From contig NW_025946489.1 of assembly GCF_000764305.2 (NCBI RefSeq), positions 372,001 to 436,000 on the forward strand: a DNA stretch of 64,000 nt, given 5' to 3'. Position numbers and translations under genes: made by a program. Of the stretch, positions 37,276 to 50,247 are shown piece after piece. This DNA is from Hyalella azteca (taxonomy: Eukaryota > Arthropoda > Malacostraca > Amphipoda > Hyalellidae). Each line of letters starts with the position of its first letter. The first letter of the stretch is position 1. The notes beneath the pieces were generated by a model. That model was not told the DNA's origin and did no database searches. It saw only the letters and a list, made by a program, of their open reading frames with translations.

Positions 37276-38915
37276 GGTCCAATTAGTAAGCTATGCCTGT
37301 TATGCTCTCGACATGCCGATCTGTCGGAGGCCGCGCAGCTATTCTCTAAATGCTCATTACACATCACAAAATGCCATTATGACTCAACCAATCGGCAATT
37401 GCTTGCTTAAATATGTTTTTCCTGCGGAGTAATTCAATTGAAGAAGGTGCCTGCCTTACAGCCAGCACATTATTTTGTTTATATTGACGCTAACGGCTTT
37501 GAAGCACTCATGAAATTTCAGCGCCGAAGTCAAATATCTAACGACGGCTGTACATGATCACCGCCTGCACACGTCCGACCAACCTCAATAAGCTTCAGAT
37601 ATTTCGGAGTTGGTTGCTTAGAATAGATAAAAACAGTGACATTCAACAGTCTCTTTATCAAGTAAACTTTCCAATCAGCAGTATATTTCCTAAAAAAATA
37701 ACGTCAATTACTAGTTTGAAACCTCATTCACAATATAAACATAATTTTAAAAACCTCCTATTCATTTCCCGTTTTGTAAATATATTTTAAAACAGATTCT
37801 AATAGATTATATTTCTCATAAATAATTATTCGTTTCGTTTCATGAAATCCTGTTTTCAAATTTCGCTAGAAAAGTTAATTAAACATCACCAAAAACATGG
37901 GGCAGGCTTCATAAAATTGTTTCAAATTTCTAAGCGGAATTCAGATCAGATTTTGAATTGTGCCGCAAAATTTTGATTGGATCTTGCTTTATTTCATAAA
38001 ACGTAAATTTCAATAATTCTATGATGTACAATGAAATTCGATTTGATAACGGAAATAAGAACAGCTAGGATTAGCATATCTCGAGCATTATCTATCCAGC
38101 GGTTTATAATGCAGAATATTTAGTAGAAGTTTTTATGCGTTTGGAGTCTTGCTTGCATCACGGATACCATCCCATTTCACTCATGGTTGAACTAATACAG
38201 ATACATTCATATGCATTATTTAATAGAATATATTATAAACCCATTCTCCTTTTAAGCTAAAAGCCGCCAATTTCGGTATAGGCGGGCTCTAAATTGGTAT
38301 TTTAGAGCCCGCCTATTACAATATATCTCCAATTTAGATATATTGAGGCATAGTACTTAAAAAATGTTTCGTGCCAGCTGAAGCATATATATATTGACGA
38401 TTAAAACAGTTAATCTGTTTATCGTGCTACCAACATTAACCTGGCACCTCGGTTGACCAGCTTCTCGTCTCAACCTGTTATGTCGGGTTGAATTGATAGG
38501 TTATACCGTTGGGTTAATCAATCTGGTACTGCACACGACATTCCGAGCAACGACTGTTCAGTTTGATAGTAAACAATATTTTTACACGAGATTTTCCTAT
38601 AGCTTTCAATTATCAATAACTTGCTTAGAACTTTATTAAATGGGATTAATTTTATTCCGAAACACTTTGATTGATATAAAGGTTAAGTGATAATCCCCAA
38701 AACGAAAACCAAAAATTATTTATTAACAGATCCCCTTACTGCATATTTACTTACTGCGCTTTATTGTAATACTGATAGCATGGATGAGTTAAAATCAAGA
38801 TTACATTGCGATTTAACAATACTAATTAAAGTTGATTGTATCAATTTTTAATACCGATTCTGTCGGTGCATTACAGCGTTAGTGAGATTAAGAACTTTAA
38901 ATCCTTTTTAGCATT
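37276..38915. other. intergenic, no supported gene
   Basis: AT-rich. It contains one perfect 16-bp-stem hairpin (38278-38316, listed separately) and nothing else I can name. Confidence 0.45.
38278..38316. repeat. perfect 16-bp hairpin with 7-nt loop
   Basis: ataggcgggctctaaa is followed by the loop ttggtat and the exact inverse complement. The stem is GC-rich in an AT-rich area. No terminator or RNA-gene context is apparent. Confidence 0.9.
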
Positions 38916-39160
38916 ATATGCCGACTATGATAACTTACCGTGAAAGGTATATCACCCCCTGCAGCTTCATATGCCGGCTATTATAATAACTTACCCTGAG
39001 AGGTATATCACTCCTAGCTTCTTATGCCGGCTATAATAACTTACCCTGAAAGGTATATCACTCCTAGCTTCATATGCCGGCTATAATAACTTACCCTGAA
39101 AGGTACATAACCCCTAGCTTCATATGTCCACTATAATAACTTACCCTGAAAACAGCTCCT
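38916..39160. repeat. minisatellite, about 51-bp unit
   Basis: About five copies of a unit with catatgccggctataataac followed by ttaccctgaaaggtatatca. Confidence 0.93.
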
Positions 39161-39579
39161 CCTAGCTATATAGTTATGATTTATTAAAGTAACTGTAATT
39201 ATTAACTCTAGTAGTTAGTAACAGTGTTAACTGAAGTGTATCTGAATTAGTCGAGGCTACTTGAATTGCTAGTCAAATTTGAAAATGTACTCAGTTTAGC
39301 CATTTTGTTATTGTTATACTTTCAACCTCCTGAGAATTACTTATATGAATGATTTTATGATTTAAAACTTCCACATTTTTATTTGCCATTTGTCGCCACG
39401 TATCGCACGTAAACTTCTATGAAACGTTTTGCATGCATCATCTGACCATCAGGAAAGCTCAGAAACATGTCAGTATAATATTCCAGGGAAATCTCAAACC
39501 GCATTTAAACGTTTGTCTAAATGCAGACAGTAATTATATATAACTAGACCTGTAGATATTAGACACGAGTAGCATTTAT

Positions 39580-39990
39580 GAAAAACATTTTTGTGTATAT
39601 GTAACCACTGAGTAAACTTTGTTTAATATTTTTAAAACTAATTTAATTGCTATAAGATTCGTTTGACTACATAAAGCTTGAAAGCTTCAGTGCTCGAAAC
39701 ATTCAAGCGGCGTTTATGCATGTAGAAATTTTTGTGTATGTGTAACCAATGGGTAAAAGTTCTTTATTATTAAAGCTAATTTAATTGCTGTAAGATTCGT
39801 TTGGCTACATGAAGCTTGAAAGCTTCAGTGCTCGAAACATTCAAGCGGCGTTTATGCATGTAGAAATTTTTGTGTATATGTAACCAATGGGTAAAAGTTC
39901 TTTATTATTAAAGCTAATTTAATTGCTACAAAATTCGTTTGGCTACATGAAGCTTGAAAGCTTCAGTGCTCGAAACATTCATGCGGCGTT
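39580..39990. repeat. tandem repeat, about 140-bp unit
   Basis: Three copies of a ~140-bp unit. Landmarks are tttgtgtatatgtaacca, attcgtttggctacatgaag and tcgaaacattcaagcggcgt. The last copy diverges after 39.98 kb. Confidence 0.93.
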
Positions 39991-40139
39991 GCTGAACAAT
40001 CGGACACGGCAGTTGCAGGGCGGCATATCGATCTCCTGCGCACATCTAAGCAGAACTGCGAACCATAAATCCTCGACGTCCAGGAGCTACCCAGCGCCAT
40101 TTGCTTCACAACCGAAACGTGCGGCTGTCAGACTACATA

Positions 40140-40560
40140 AATGGGGGGCTGTTTGTCATGCTGCATGCTAGGTGGAGGGGGCAGAGGGGTTATAACGCGG
40201 TCTGCATGATAACGTACAGAGTGTATATCCGTTTGTCATGCTGCAACGCGGTCTGCATGATAACGCACAGAGTGTATATCCGTTTGTCATGCTGCGTGCT
40301 AGGTGGAGGGGGCAGAGGTGTTATACCGCGGTCTGCATGATAACGCACAGAGTGTATATCCGTTTGTCATGCTGCATGCTAGGTGGAGGTGTTAGGGGGT
40401 TATAACGTGGTCTGCATGATAACGTACAGAGTGTATATCCGTTTGTCATGTTGCATGCTAGGTGGAGGGGGCAGGGTGCATGACAACGAACAGAGTGTAT
40501 ATCAGTTTGTCATGCTGCATGCTACGTGGAGTAGAGGGGCGGGGTCTCATAACGCCATAT
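40140..40560. repeat. tandem repeat, about 80-bp unit
   Basis: About five copies, one shortened to about 52 bp, of a unit with ggtctgcatgataacgcaca, gagtgtatatccgtttgtca and tgctgcatgctaggtggagg. Confidence 0.93.
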
Positions 40561-41879
40561 GCATGATAATATATAGTTTATGTTCGTTTGTAATAAACAG
40601 CGTGTGCTTGTAATAAAATGCAAGCTTCCTTCTAGAGCGTCGTTGCAGTGTGAAGCCCTCGTTTATTGAGTTATGTATGAATCAAGAATAATATACAAGC
40701 TCCAAAACATTAAACTGTAGTAATACTATTTCAACGAGACCGCGGTATTCTTTGTAACTTACTTTATTCGACGCAATAAATCCTGTGATTTAAGCGATAC
40801 CGGCATGTTCAATGCACTCAAATTATTGCTATATTCAAACATCAGTAAAATTACAGGTTAATGTGATACATGTTCTGAAGAAATTCAACGAGGCAGATCT
40901 CTGCATATCATGGTTGGCAGGGCAAGTCATAATGGTTTTAATTCTCTTGCGCAATCCTTGACTAAAAGGTAGTATAACATCTATAACACCGGCATTAGCT
41001 CTTTAAATTTTAAATTTAATCATGTAAAATTAATGTGTAAACATGGTTGATGTTCACAAAGTGTTCAACAAGGAAGTATTTAGCTTTTATGGCGCCATAA
41101 TCGTTTCTCAAACGCAACGCCTCAAGTTCCGATTATTTTTAAGTGTTCTTTAAACATTAATTTTATTGCAGAGTGCCTCTCCAGTCGTAACAATAGTACA
41201 CAGTTATATCAAGATAGAATAGCTGTATTTATGATAACATGATATATATTATCTAAAAGCAGACTCTGACGAGCTAAGCAGTCGTGGCATTTACGATCAC
41301 TGCGTTGTATTGATCGGTGACGCCCCCTAAAGTTTTCAGCGTCATGCATGAGTTGGATTAATGACATTATGCAACGAATTTTTTTCATTATTCCATCACA
41401 TGTTGAATTATGACCTTATTAAACTTGTTGTGCACATGAGGGAGGTGAAGAAAATTTTACGAGAGTTGGTTTCTATTTAACAGGTGATTGACTTGCTTTG
41501 AAAACGAACATTACATAGGAAGAATATCTAGAAAAAGTACGAAATATATCCGATTTCTTACATTCCAATAATTTTAGCTCGCGGCTTTAATGATTTACCA
41601 ATAAAATTCTACTTACACATTGTAATAGATTTCTCACAGCCCTAAAATATTCTTAAGTTTGTGTTTTTGTTTTTATCAGACTTGATGCCGCCCTCGATCC
41701 ATTGCTGGTAATTCAATTGCTGAACTAAATAAGGTTTTCACCGCAGGCGTCGCCGCGACTCACTTCCGTGTCAACAAAAACTCGAGAGCCACACATGTAC
41801 GAACACTCAGAAAAATTAAGAGGTTATTTTGTCAGAATGATCACACACTTTTTTCACACAGCATGAGCAAAGGGCGGAC

Positions 41880-41972
41880 GTAGCACTGATACAACCTGGT
41901 CCCGGATCAAACCATGAGTCTGCATGACCGACATAAGAGCAAAAATGTATCGTCATTTGGACAAATTTTCAT
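41880..41972 (+). repeat. dispersed repeat, copy B
   Basis: Homologous to 32677-32770 over about 93 bp: gtagcactgatac, then gaccgacataagagcaaaaa, then catttggacaaattttcat. It differs by many substitutions and a few small indels, so the copies are old. Confidence 0.7.
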
Positions 41973-43679
41973 TAATTTCTCTGGATGAAAATGTCCAGCG
42001 TCGTCAGCATCGTGATGGTGAGTATATATATACCAACACAGACCCAGAAAAAAATTCGACTCTAGGAGAAAAACACGAGTTTACACATAAACAAATCGAT
42101 AGGGATTACCCGTAAATATTAACAAATCATACGTAGTCGTAAGATATTCGAAAATCCACCTGATTGTGAAAGAGTTACACATGCATTGTTATTAAAGCTA
42201 GCTGGATATAGTAATTAATTACTTCTCACCGTTTTCTGTAAGCCATAGATAATTTTGCTCTGGTTGTTAGTTTACATGCAGTTAATTATCTTTCATTTCA
42301 TCTTTGCTAATATAGCACAGGATTCCGCAAGCCAATATTCATAGATGTTTTTGCTTTAAAAATGTAATTATTGAAAACTCATAATAAAATTTTATTATTA
42401 CGGTTCATGCAGTAAATTTGGAAGTCATATATGGTGCAATGATGTATATTGAATATGAGATTGTCATTATTCACGTTAAAGTGAAAAATTTTTTATTCAT
42501 GAAATCGAGATGTCATTAAAATCGTTCAAATCGGTATAGTAACAGCACATAAAAGACTGGAAATTTATTTGTAATTTCTTTTAAATAATCATGAAATGCA
42601 TAAATCATAAAATAAAATCAAACGACAAAAACAGACAACGAGTTATAATTTCATAGCAATCTCAGTCAATGGAATTTACACTGTACGTCTCATCGTCCAT
42701 TAGATGCTCACCGGCTGAACTCTGTTTATTCAATACGCACAAATATACGGACATTAACAAATATTTTGCACGTGACCCGTTCTTATACAGGTGCTAATTA
42801 AGTTCAATTGCAACCCAGGTTCTACCGGTGCAGATGTTTCTTTGAACAGTCGTCTGCTTAATTTGTATACTGTGGTGCCTTTAAAAATAATTTAGTTTAT
42901 TAAATATTGTTTTGCTTCAACGGTGCCCATTATTGTACTGCTAAGCAATCTTCATGGCTACATTAGATGAACGTTAATTTGAGCCGTCGTCATACGGCGA
43001 TTGCTTTGACTGTTATTTCTTATATTCTAGTTGCCAAACTAGAAATATATGAGTTGTCAGTGTCATACTATATATATCATGAAAAATATCATGTTAGCAG
43101 TGGGTAATTGCATCTGAAGATATTCAGTAAGCTACCCAAAGTCATCATCTTCGTAAGCGTTCGACAACCATAAAATAAAATGTATATATATATAATCAGT
43201 ATATGCATTATCTAGGCTAACGTATGTTTTCTCAGCCCTCCTTGCTGTGTTTGTCTCTGACTTCCAACGTACCTAAAATAACAAGCCTTGTCTCTTCCCC
43301 ACAGCTGAGCCGCACAATGACGTTTATACGTGTACAAGGGGACGTTTTCCCTCAACTTCCCTTCGTAAACCCCTTGTTGGGCTGACAGCACCTCGTCTCC
43401 CCTCACCTAGCGCCAGAGGGGAGACAGGACCCCTCCTGCGGTACATTAGCACCTCGGCCCTCCAACTCGATTATGTAAGCTCACGAACATTGAAGATATT
43501 TGCTGAAATGTGGGAGTCAGTCTTTTTTTCTGATTTCCTTAGTATGTCATACAAAATTCGCCTAGATAAAAGATAAAACTAGTATTTAATTCATTGCACA
43601 TTAGAGGTTCTTCAAACAACTATTCGCCATATTTGTTTGAGCCAAATTTTGTATGAATTTAATTTAATAGTTAACATAA

Positions 43680-43830
43680 AGTCAGCTATATGTTAACTAA
43701 TATTAAAAATATATTAGTTAATTATTAATCATTATTAGTTATTTATTAATATATATATTAATATAGTTAATATATATTAATATTTATATAGTTATATATT
43801 AATTATCAGTTATTTAATATTAATAATAAA
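43680..43830. repeat. AT-rich palindromic tract
   Basis: Successive tatattaatata-type palindromes with almost no G or C. It could form cruciforms; no other meaning is evident. Confidence 0.6.
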
Positions 43831-46800
43831 TAGTCAGCTCAATAATATTAACATTGACCGAAGAGCAAGAATGCAACTCCAACGATAATTTTTACTTGTG
43901 CTCTCAATGTAAAAAATGCGCCTTTCTAAAATATTAGAATTTTTTCCATATCTTTAATGTTGCCCATATATAACAAGATAAACGGCTTATAGAGACCTGT
44001 AATCATTATAGGTTGTTTCCGTGTTTGAAGTACAATTGCAATGAGCAATCATGCGCAAAACAAAAGATTACTAATTAAATAAAAAAAAGTACGTTATCTG
44101 TCTAAGACAATCATGAATAATCATCTTCCGGAACTGGTCAGAGTTAAAAAAATTAGAATACTAATGAAAACAAATACCTACATAGTTCTTTTTTGAAGAA
44201 AAATGGATGCACTTCCAGATAATTGTCAATTTTCCAATCTTGGTTTACACGTCGCTGTAGAAATAGGATAGCAGATACATGGCACTGAACAAAGGCGTAT
44301 CAGAACTCCCATATGGACTCATCTAAAGTTAATGGGAGCACTGGATGGTAAGTCGGTATAGCATTAAAGGCTTCTATAGGTTAGAAGATCTTTATGACAG
44401 GTAGTAAGTTAGTTAGAACCGTGAACTCCCACCGTCGAGAACAAACATCCAATCTTATGGTTCATTATTTGGTCGTCGGACTTGTGGCATGATATACTAT
44501 TATTATCGTGTGGGCTTGTGATCTAAAACATCACCGCCCACACCTACACATGATTCTCATGATACTACGAAACTATAGCTATCAAGGATCCTCAAAGGTT
44601 TTTGTATTAGACACACCTAATTCAGGAGAGGTATATGTACATATATACGGACCTGCATGGGTGCTGTTTAATGAATGAACGTGAGAGCGATGTATTGGAC
44701 CAATAAAATAATTGACACTCTTAATTTGAAAATTTTAACTGGAATTTCACACACACGTAGAATTTTCTGAAAAAATGACGCTGCCGATGTTGAATTTAAT
44801 GCACATATGATGAAATAAACTGCAACATTTTACAACAACATGGTACCAGACGAGTTCACTTATAAAAATAGTCTCATATCAAAACATCTAACAAGAGCAA
44901 TTGCTTTCCTGTTCAAAAACAATCTTAATCGTAAATAAACGTATTATTATTGTAATTTTAACTGTCCACATTCTAGTTCAAGCTTTTAATCGAAAAATAT
45001 CAGTCGAGACATTACTTGTAGAGATTCATTACATCGTATCTCTCGTCATTTTATTACAGTTCCAAGCTATGAATTTATCCCATATTTTCACTACGAAAGC
45101 TAGTAATAGTATATAATTTCAGCTGCTCGGTGAAGTGATAAATGTGAGGATAAATGATGCTATCAACACCTCAACCTTGAGACCGCGGAGGTTCTATTTT
45201 TTTTTAATATGAAGCTTGTGGGGGAACCCGCCTGTCCAGCTGACGGAGGGTGCCGACAGCCGAGCATTGTGGGATATGAGTTTTTCTAACGTATCTTGAC
45301 ATAGATTAAATCATTATAAATCTACCATATTAGGTAGAAATTTAACACAGAATACTTCTATAATTATGCAATAGATGCAAAAGAATTCGAGAGTAATGGA
45401 GAGGTAATGTGTATATTAAATTGGGTTAGAAGGTAAATAAGTTTGAAAACCACTGGTTTATTCTCAGTAACAAGTTTCACGATTGAAAGTTTAGAGACGC
45501 TTATAATCGAAGTTTTTGCGTTAACGGTTTGAAAATACAAGGTGCGATTTTTGTTGTAATGGACCTTAAAATGCGATAAATAATGATGAAATAATAATAA
45601 ACAGCTGGTACAAACAATCTGCAAGTAATGATTTCCATATTGGTTGTCGAAAATTATTGGAAATTGAAATGAAGAGTTATTATTTCTATTAAAAAAATCT
45701 GTATAACCACACGTTTCTTCGAATGTACAACAATTTACAATGATATATGGCGCAATTCGTAAAACAATAATATCCATGAGCAATTTATTGCTATTTATAA
45801 AGAATTATTAAGTAGAATTTTTTAATATGCGAAGTTTAAGCTAAGAATCGCGTTTAAATTTTGAATACGGCACTATTTTTCATATGACCATATCACTTAA
45901 TAAACACTACCTACACAGTAATATTTGTGTTGATTTATTATCAGTGAGTTTCAAGTGAAAAATTCCAAGGCACTTGTTGACAATGTTGTAAAAATTATTC
46001 CCTGCATGTTCTTGTTAATTTATAAGAAAGGAATTACAACCCACATGCGGATCATATGAGTTAGTTAATAAAACTTGCACACTAAAAACTTTTTCTGGGA
46101 AAATATCAAGAGGAGTTTCATTTATTCCAGCAGCACCTTCGTCTTGTCTTCACGAGACCTTTATGTAAGACTCCCCGTTGCTAGCGCGATATTCTTTAAT
46201 CTCTTTAGAAGAGGACTAAAAGACGATTATTACTAAGTATATGGAGCATAAAAGAAGCCAATTTATCGCATGCAAAGGATAAACGTAAATAATTTTCTAG
46301 TGAAGATAAGTTCAAGCGATTATGACAGCAATACATCGCATGGCTCGCCACTCCAGTTGCAGCATTAGACGCCCCTGGCCCCGACAGACTGATGAGGCTA
46401 TCAGGACTGACCATTAATTTTCCAACCTTATAATTATGTAATCTGAGTGTGGGTTTAGAGGTAGTCGACGATGCCTGGGATCCGCCCCTTCGTCGCCTCC
46501 GTAAATAAAGCACCCGGTAAGTTTATTGGCGCTTGTGAGTCGCTAACACCTTTCGGCACGCAACGGCGCGCCCTCTTGGCCAATTATTACTGTACGCGCA
46601 CTTAGAGATTCTGCCGGTGCGCGGTCTGTAGCTTGTGCTCGCCGGTCGATGTAGTTTGCACCCATTTTCTTCTTCTTGCATGTTATGGTCTGGGAACATG
46701 CAAAAATATGGCATTATGGTCAATACCACTAAAAGCGTACAAAGAAATTATTGTTTAGTATTTTCGTAGTATGCTTTGATCATTTTTAACAAATTATCTT

Positions 46801-48511
46801 CATTAAAGCGTGTTTTACTGCTGTTATAACTCATTTGACAATAAAGTTTCATAGAACAACATAATTTGACTGTAGTGAAGGTACAATAATCGCAATTTTT
46901 CCTCAATCCGTCATTTTGGTTTTTCAATGACAGTTTTTTCAATGAATATGTGACCAATATGTAAATGTTGAATAGACGATTTTTTTCCAACTCCGCGATT
47001 TTAAAGATGGAGTGCAGAAATAACGATGAACGTATGAACTAAATTATAAATAACATGGAACTAAATTTTGACGCTGGCCAGTTAAAAATTAAACAACTAC
47101 TGTTTTATTTATCCATCACTAGAAACTTTGTCGACTTATTTGTATAAGCTGTAAGCGTTTATCTACGTTATCTTCTATATATTTTTTCGTATCTGTAGTA
47201 GCAAAAATTAATAAAATCTATAAGGCAAGTAACTTCAGATACAATGGTCTTATAATGATATATTCTACGCCATTTCGATCAGTCTTCAAACATATGTATA
47301 CTAATTGGATTACTTGTATAATTTGCTTTCGCGTTCGCCTTTAGGCCGTCCAATAATACTTTAAAACTCGTATTTTTCATTATCTTAATATATCTTATTT
47401 AATATTTTCAAAAATTATAATTTCCAACTGAGGCAACTTTTGTCAAGAAATTTTTACAAATATTTCTGATGATAAAAATGAAGAGTTTTACATTTTCTCG
47501 CCGACTCCGAGCAAAAAATAGCGAACCTATAAGTTGTTCAAAATTCAAAACCTCTAACTTTCAAAATTTCAGCTTGCCATCTGCTATTTTCGTGTCTCTT
47601 GATCCGGTAACAATTGTTTGCAATATTCGTCGGCATAGACAACAATATACAGTATGTCATAAGTAATGTTAAGTTAGAGTTAGATAATTTTAGTATAACT
47701 ATAACACAACAAATTTCTTGCTGTGAAAACTAACATTGTTATGCTGGATAAATCCATGAGATTCGCCTGGATCTTAACTTCAAGAAATATGAAGAGATTT
47801 TGGATGACCAACCCGGCACGTTTTATACGAACGAATCACTGAACTGTTATGTATTCAATCGTCTTACTGCAATAATAATAATAATAATTGCAAATAACTC
47901 GCTGAAGCTGTTTTTTTCAAACGACCTGTTCGAAGCCTCATTTTCAACAAAAAAAAAAAAAGAAAGAAAAAAAAAATAAACCCATGTAGACTCCTGTTCT
48001 TGAGTTTTTAAAAATCTTGATTTGCGTTCTCATTCAATTTGAAGATAGTTCAATTACTTCATTATTATTTCAGGCAAACTCTTCTGTTATAATTCGCGTT
48101 TCTGTAGTGCCTAATAGTTACGCCCGACTAGAAGATCAGCAAATAATCAATAATATTCTAATATTCCCGTCGATATTGTGCACCCTATATTATACACAGC
48201 TCCTATATATTGCCATACAACGCTTCGCAAACAACAAACACACACTAGCTTCCTACAATATACAGCTTCCTACAATATAATTCCAATGTCCCACGATTCC
48301 CCAATTTGTGATAAAAATTCAGGCTAAGGTCCTCGCACGACAGGTATAATGAAATTGTGCTATAATCGCATTCGCAGGACTAGGTTTCAAACACAGGAAC
48401 AAACTTCACGAATATATAATGGATATAATATATAATGGAAAACCCTGCATGGTTGTGTTTGACGTTTGAATGAAATCTAAATGATATTGAATAAAAATTT
48501 AATATACGTAT

Positions 48512-50247
48512 CTACAACCCCTGGCAAAAATTATGGAATCACCGGCCTCGGAGGATGTTCATTGATTTTTTTTCTTCATTCAGTTGTTTAACTTGGTAGA
48601 AAAAAAGCAGATCACAGACATGACACAAAACTAAAGTCATTTCAAATGGCAACTTTATGGCTTTAAGAAACACTATAAGAAATAAAGAAAAAAAATTGTG
48701 CAGTCAGTAACGGTTATTTTTTTAGACCAAGCAGAAGGAAAGAATATGGAATCACTCAATTCTGAGGAAAAATTTATGGAATCACCCTGTAAATTTTCAT
48801 CCCCAAAACTAACACCTGCATCGAATTAGATCTGCTCGTTAGTCTGCATCTACAAAGGAGTGATCACACCTTGGAGAGCTGCTGCACCAAGTGGACTGAC
48901 ATGAATCATGGCTCCAAAACGAGAGATGTCAATTGAAACAAAGGAGAGGATTATCAAACTCTTAAAAGAGGGTAAATCATCACGCAATGTTGCCCTTAAA
49001 AGAGGGTAAATCATCACGCAATGTTGCAAAAGATGTTGGTTGTTCACAGTCAGCTGTGTCTAAAATCTGGACTAAATAAAAACAATATGGGAAGGTTGTT
49101 AAAGTCAAACATACTGGTAGACCAAGGAAGACATCAGAGCGTCAAGACAGAAAACTTAAAGCAATATGTCTCAAAAACCGAAAATGCACAATAAAACAAA
49201 TGAGGAACGAATGGGAGGAAACTGGAGTTAACGTCTGTGACCGAACTGTAAGAAACCGTCTAAAGGAAATGGGATTTACATACAGAAAAGCTAAACGAAA
49301 GCCATCATTAACACCAAAACAGAAAAAAAGGTTACAATGGGCTAAGGAAAATCAATCTTGGACTGTGGATGACTGGATGAAAGTCATATTCAGTGATAAA
49401 TCTCGAATCTGCATTGGGGAAGGTGATGATGCTGGAACTTTTGTTGGTGCTGTTCCAATGAGGTTTATAAAGATGACTGCCTTAAGAGAACATGCAAATT
49501 TCCACAGCCATTGATGATATTTGGCTGTATGTCAGGTAAAGGCATTGGGGAGATGGCTGTCATAATATCTTCAATAAATGCACTAGTTTACGTTGATATT
49601 TTGGACACTTTTCTTATTCCATCAATTGAAAAGATGTTTGGGGATGATGAAATCATTTTTCCAAGATGATAATGCATCTTGCCATAGAGCAAAAACTGTA
49701 AAAACATTCCTTGAAAAAAGACACATAAGGTCAATGTCATGGCCTGCAAATAGTCCGGATCTTAATCCAATTGAAAATCTTTGGTGGAAGTTGAAGAAAA
49801 TGGTCCGTGACAGGGCTCCAACCTGCAAAGCTGATCTGGCAACAACAATCAGCGAAAGTTGGAGGCAGGTTGACGAAGAGTACTGTTTGTCACGCATTAA
49901 GTCCATGCCTCAGAGACTGCAAGCTGTTATAAAAGCCAGAGGTGATGCAACAATATACTAGTGATGTGTTAGTCGAGGTGTTCTTTTGTTTTTAATGATT
50001 CCATAATTTTTTCCTCAGAATTGAGTGATTCCATATTTTTTCCCTCTGCTTGGTCTAAAAAATAGCAGTTACTGACTGCACAATTTTTTTATTGGTTTCT
50101 TATAGTGTTTCTAAAAGCCAGAAAGTTGCCATTTTAAATGACTTTAGTTTTGTGTCATGTCTGTGATCTGTTTTTTTCTACCAAGTTAAACAACTGAATG
50201 AACATCCTCCGAGGCCGGTGATCCATAATTTTTGCCGGGGGTTGTAG
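48512..50247 (+). mobile_element. Tc1-like transposon with long IR/DR inverted repeats
   Basis: Complete element bounded by CTACAACCCCTGGCAAAAAT at left and the inverse of ctacaacccccggcaaaaat at right, inside TAT/TAT flanks that fit a TA target. The terminal inverted repeats are about 250-270 bp. Within each, the motif ttatggaatcacc recurs: at the outer end, and again near 48746 and 48772 on the left with mirror positions near 50.0 kb. This is an IR/DR layout in which transposase binds two sites per end. One decayed transposase gene lies between. Good match between the two repeats suggests moderate age. Confidence 0.93.
48908..49961 (+). pseudogene. Tc1-like DD34E transposase pseudogene
   Basis: Begins MAPKREMSIETKERIIKLL, a paired-type helix-turn-helix. 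A GRPRK AT-hook-like motif lies between the DNA-binding helices, and the DDE catalytic domain follows. The first Asp is in VIFSDKSRI, the second in FQDDNASCH, and the Glu in NPIENLWWKLKK, with 34 residues between the second Asp and the Glu. The C-terminus ends KARGDATIY. The gene is dead. A tandem duplication of 34-bp period (about 48960-49027) shifts the frame and gives an early TAA, another in-frame TAA follows the KIWTK segment, and at least two more frame breaks lie near 49.43-49.50 kb and 49.66 kb. It probably cannot support its own transposition. Confidence 0.93.

Larger units (their letters stand above)
40561..48511. other. intergenic, no supported gene
   Basis: Long AT-rich stretch. 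It contains a dispersed repeat copy (41880-41972), an AT-palindromic tract at about 43.68-43.83 kb, GC-richer patches at 43.24-43.46 and 46.3-46.66 kb, and a short (aat)n at about 47.87 kb. The longest non-repetitive frame is 139 codons on the minus strand (45364-45783). It has no motif I recognise, and chance could produce one such frame in this much AT-rich DNA. Confidence 0.45.

Noticed and set aside
36637..37432. 212-codon Pro/Arg/Met-rich minus frame and its partners
   Set aside because: Most of it is the 21-bp repeat read in frame; the rest has no motif or splice context.
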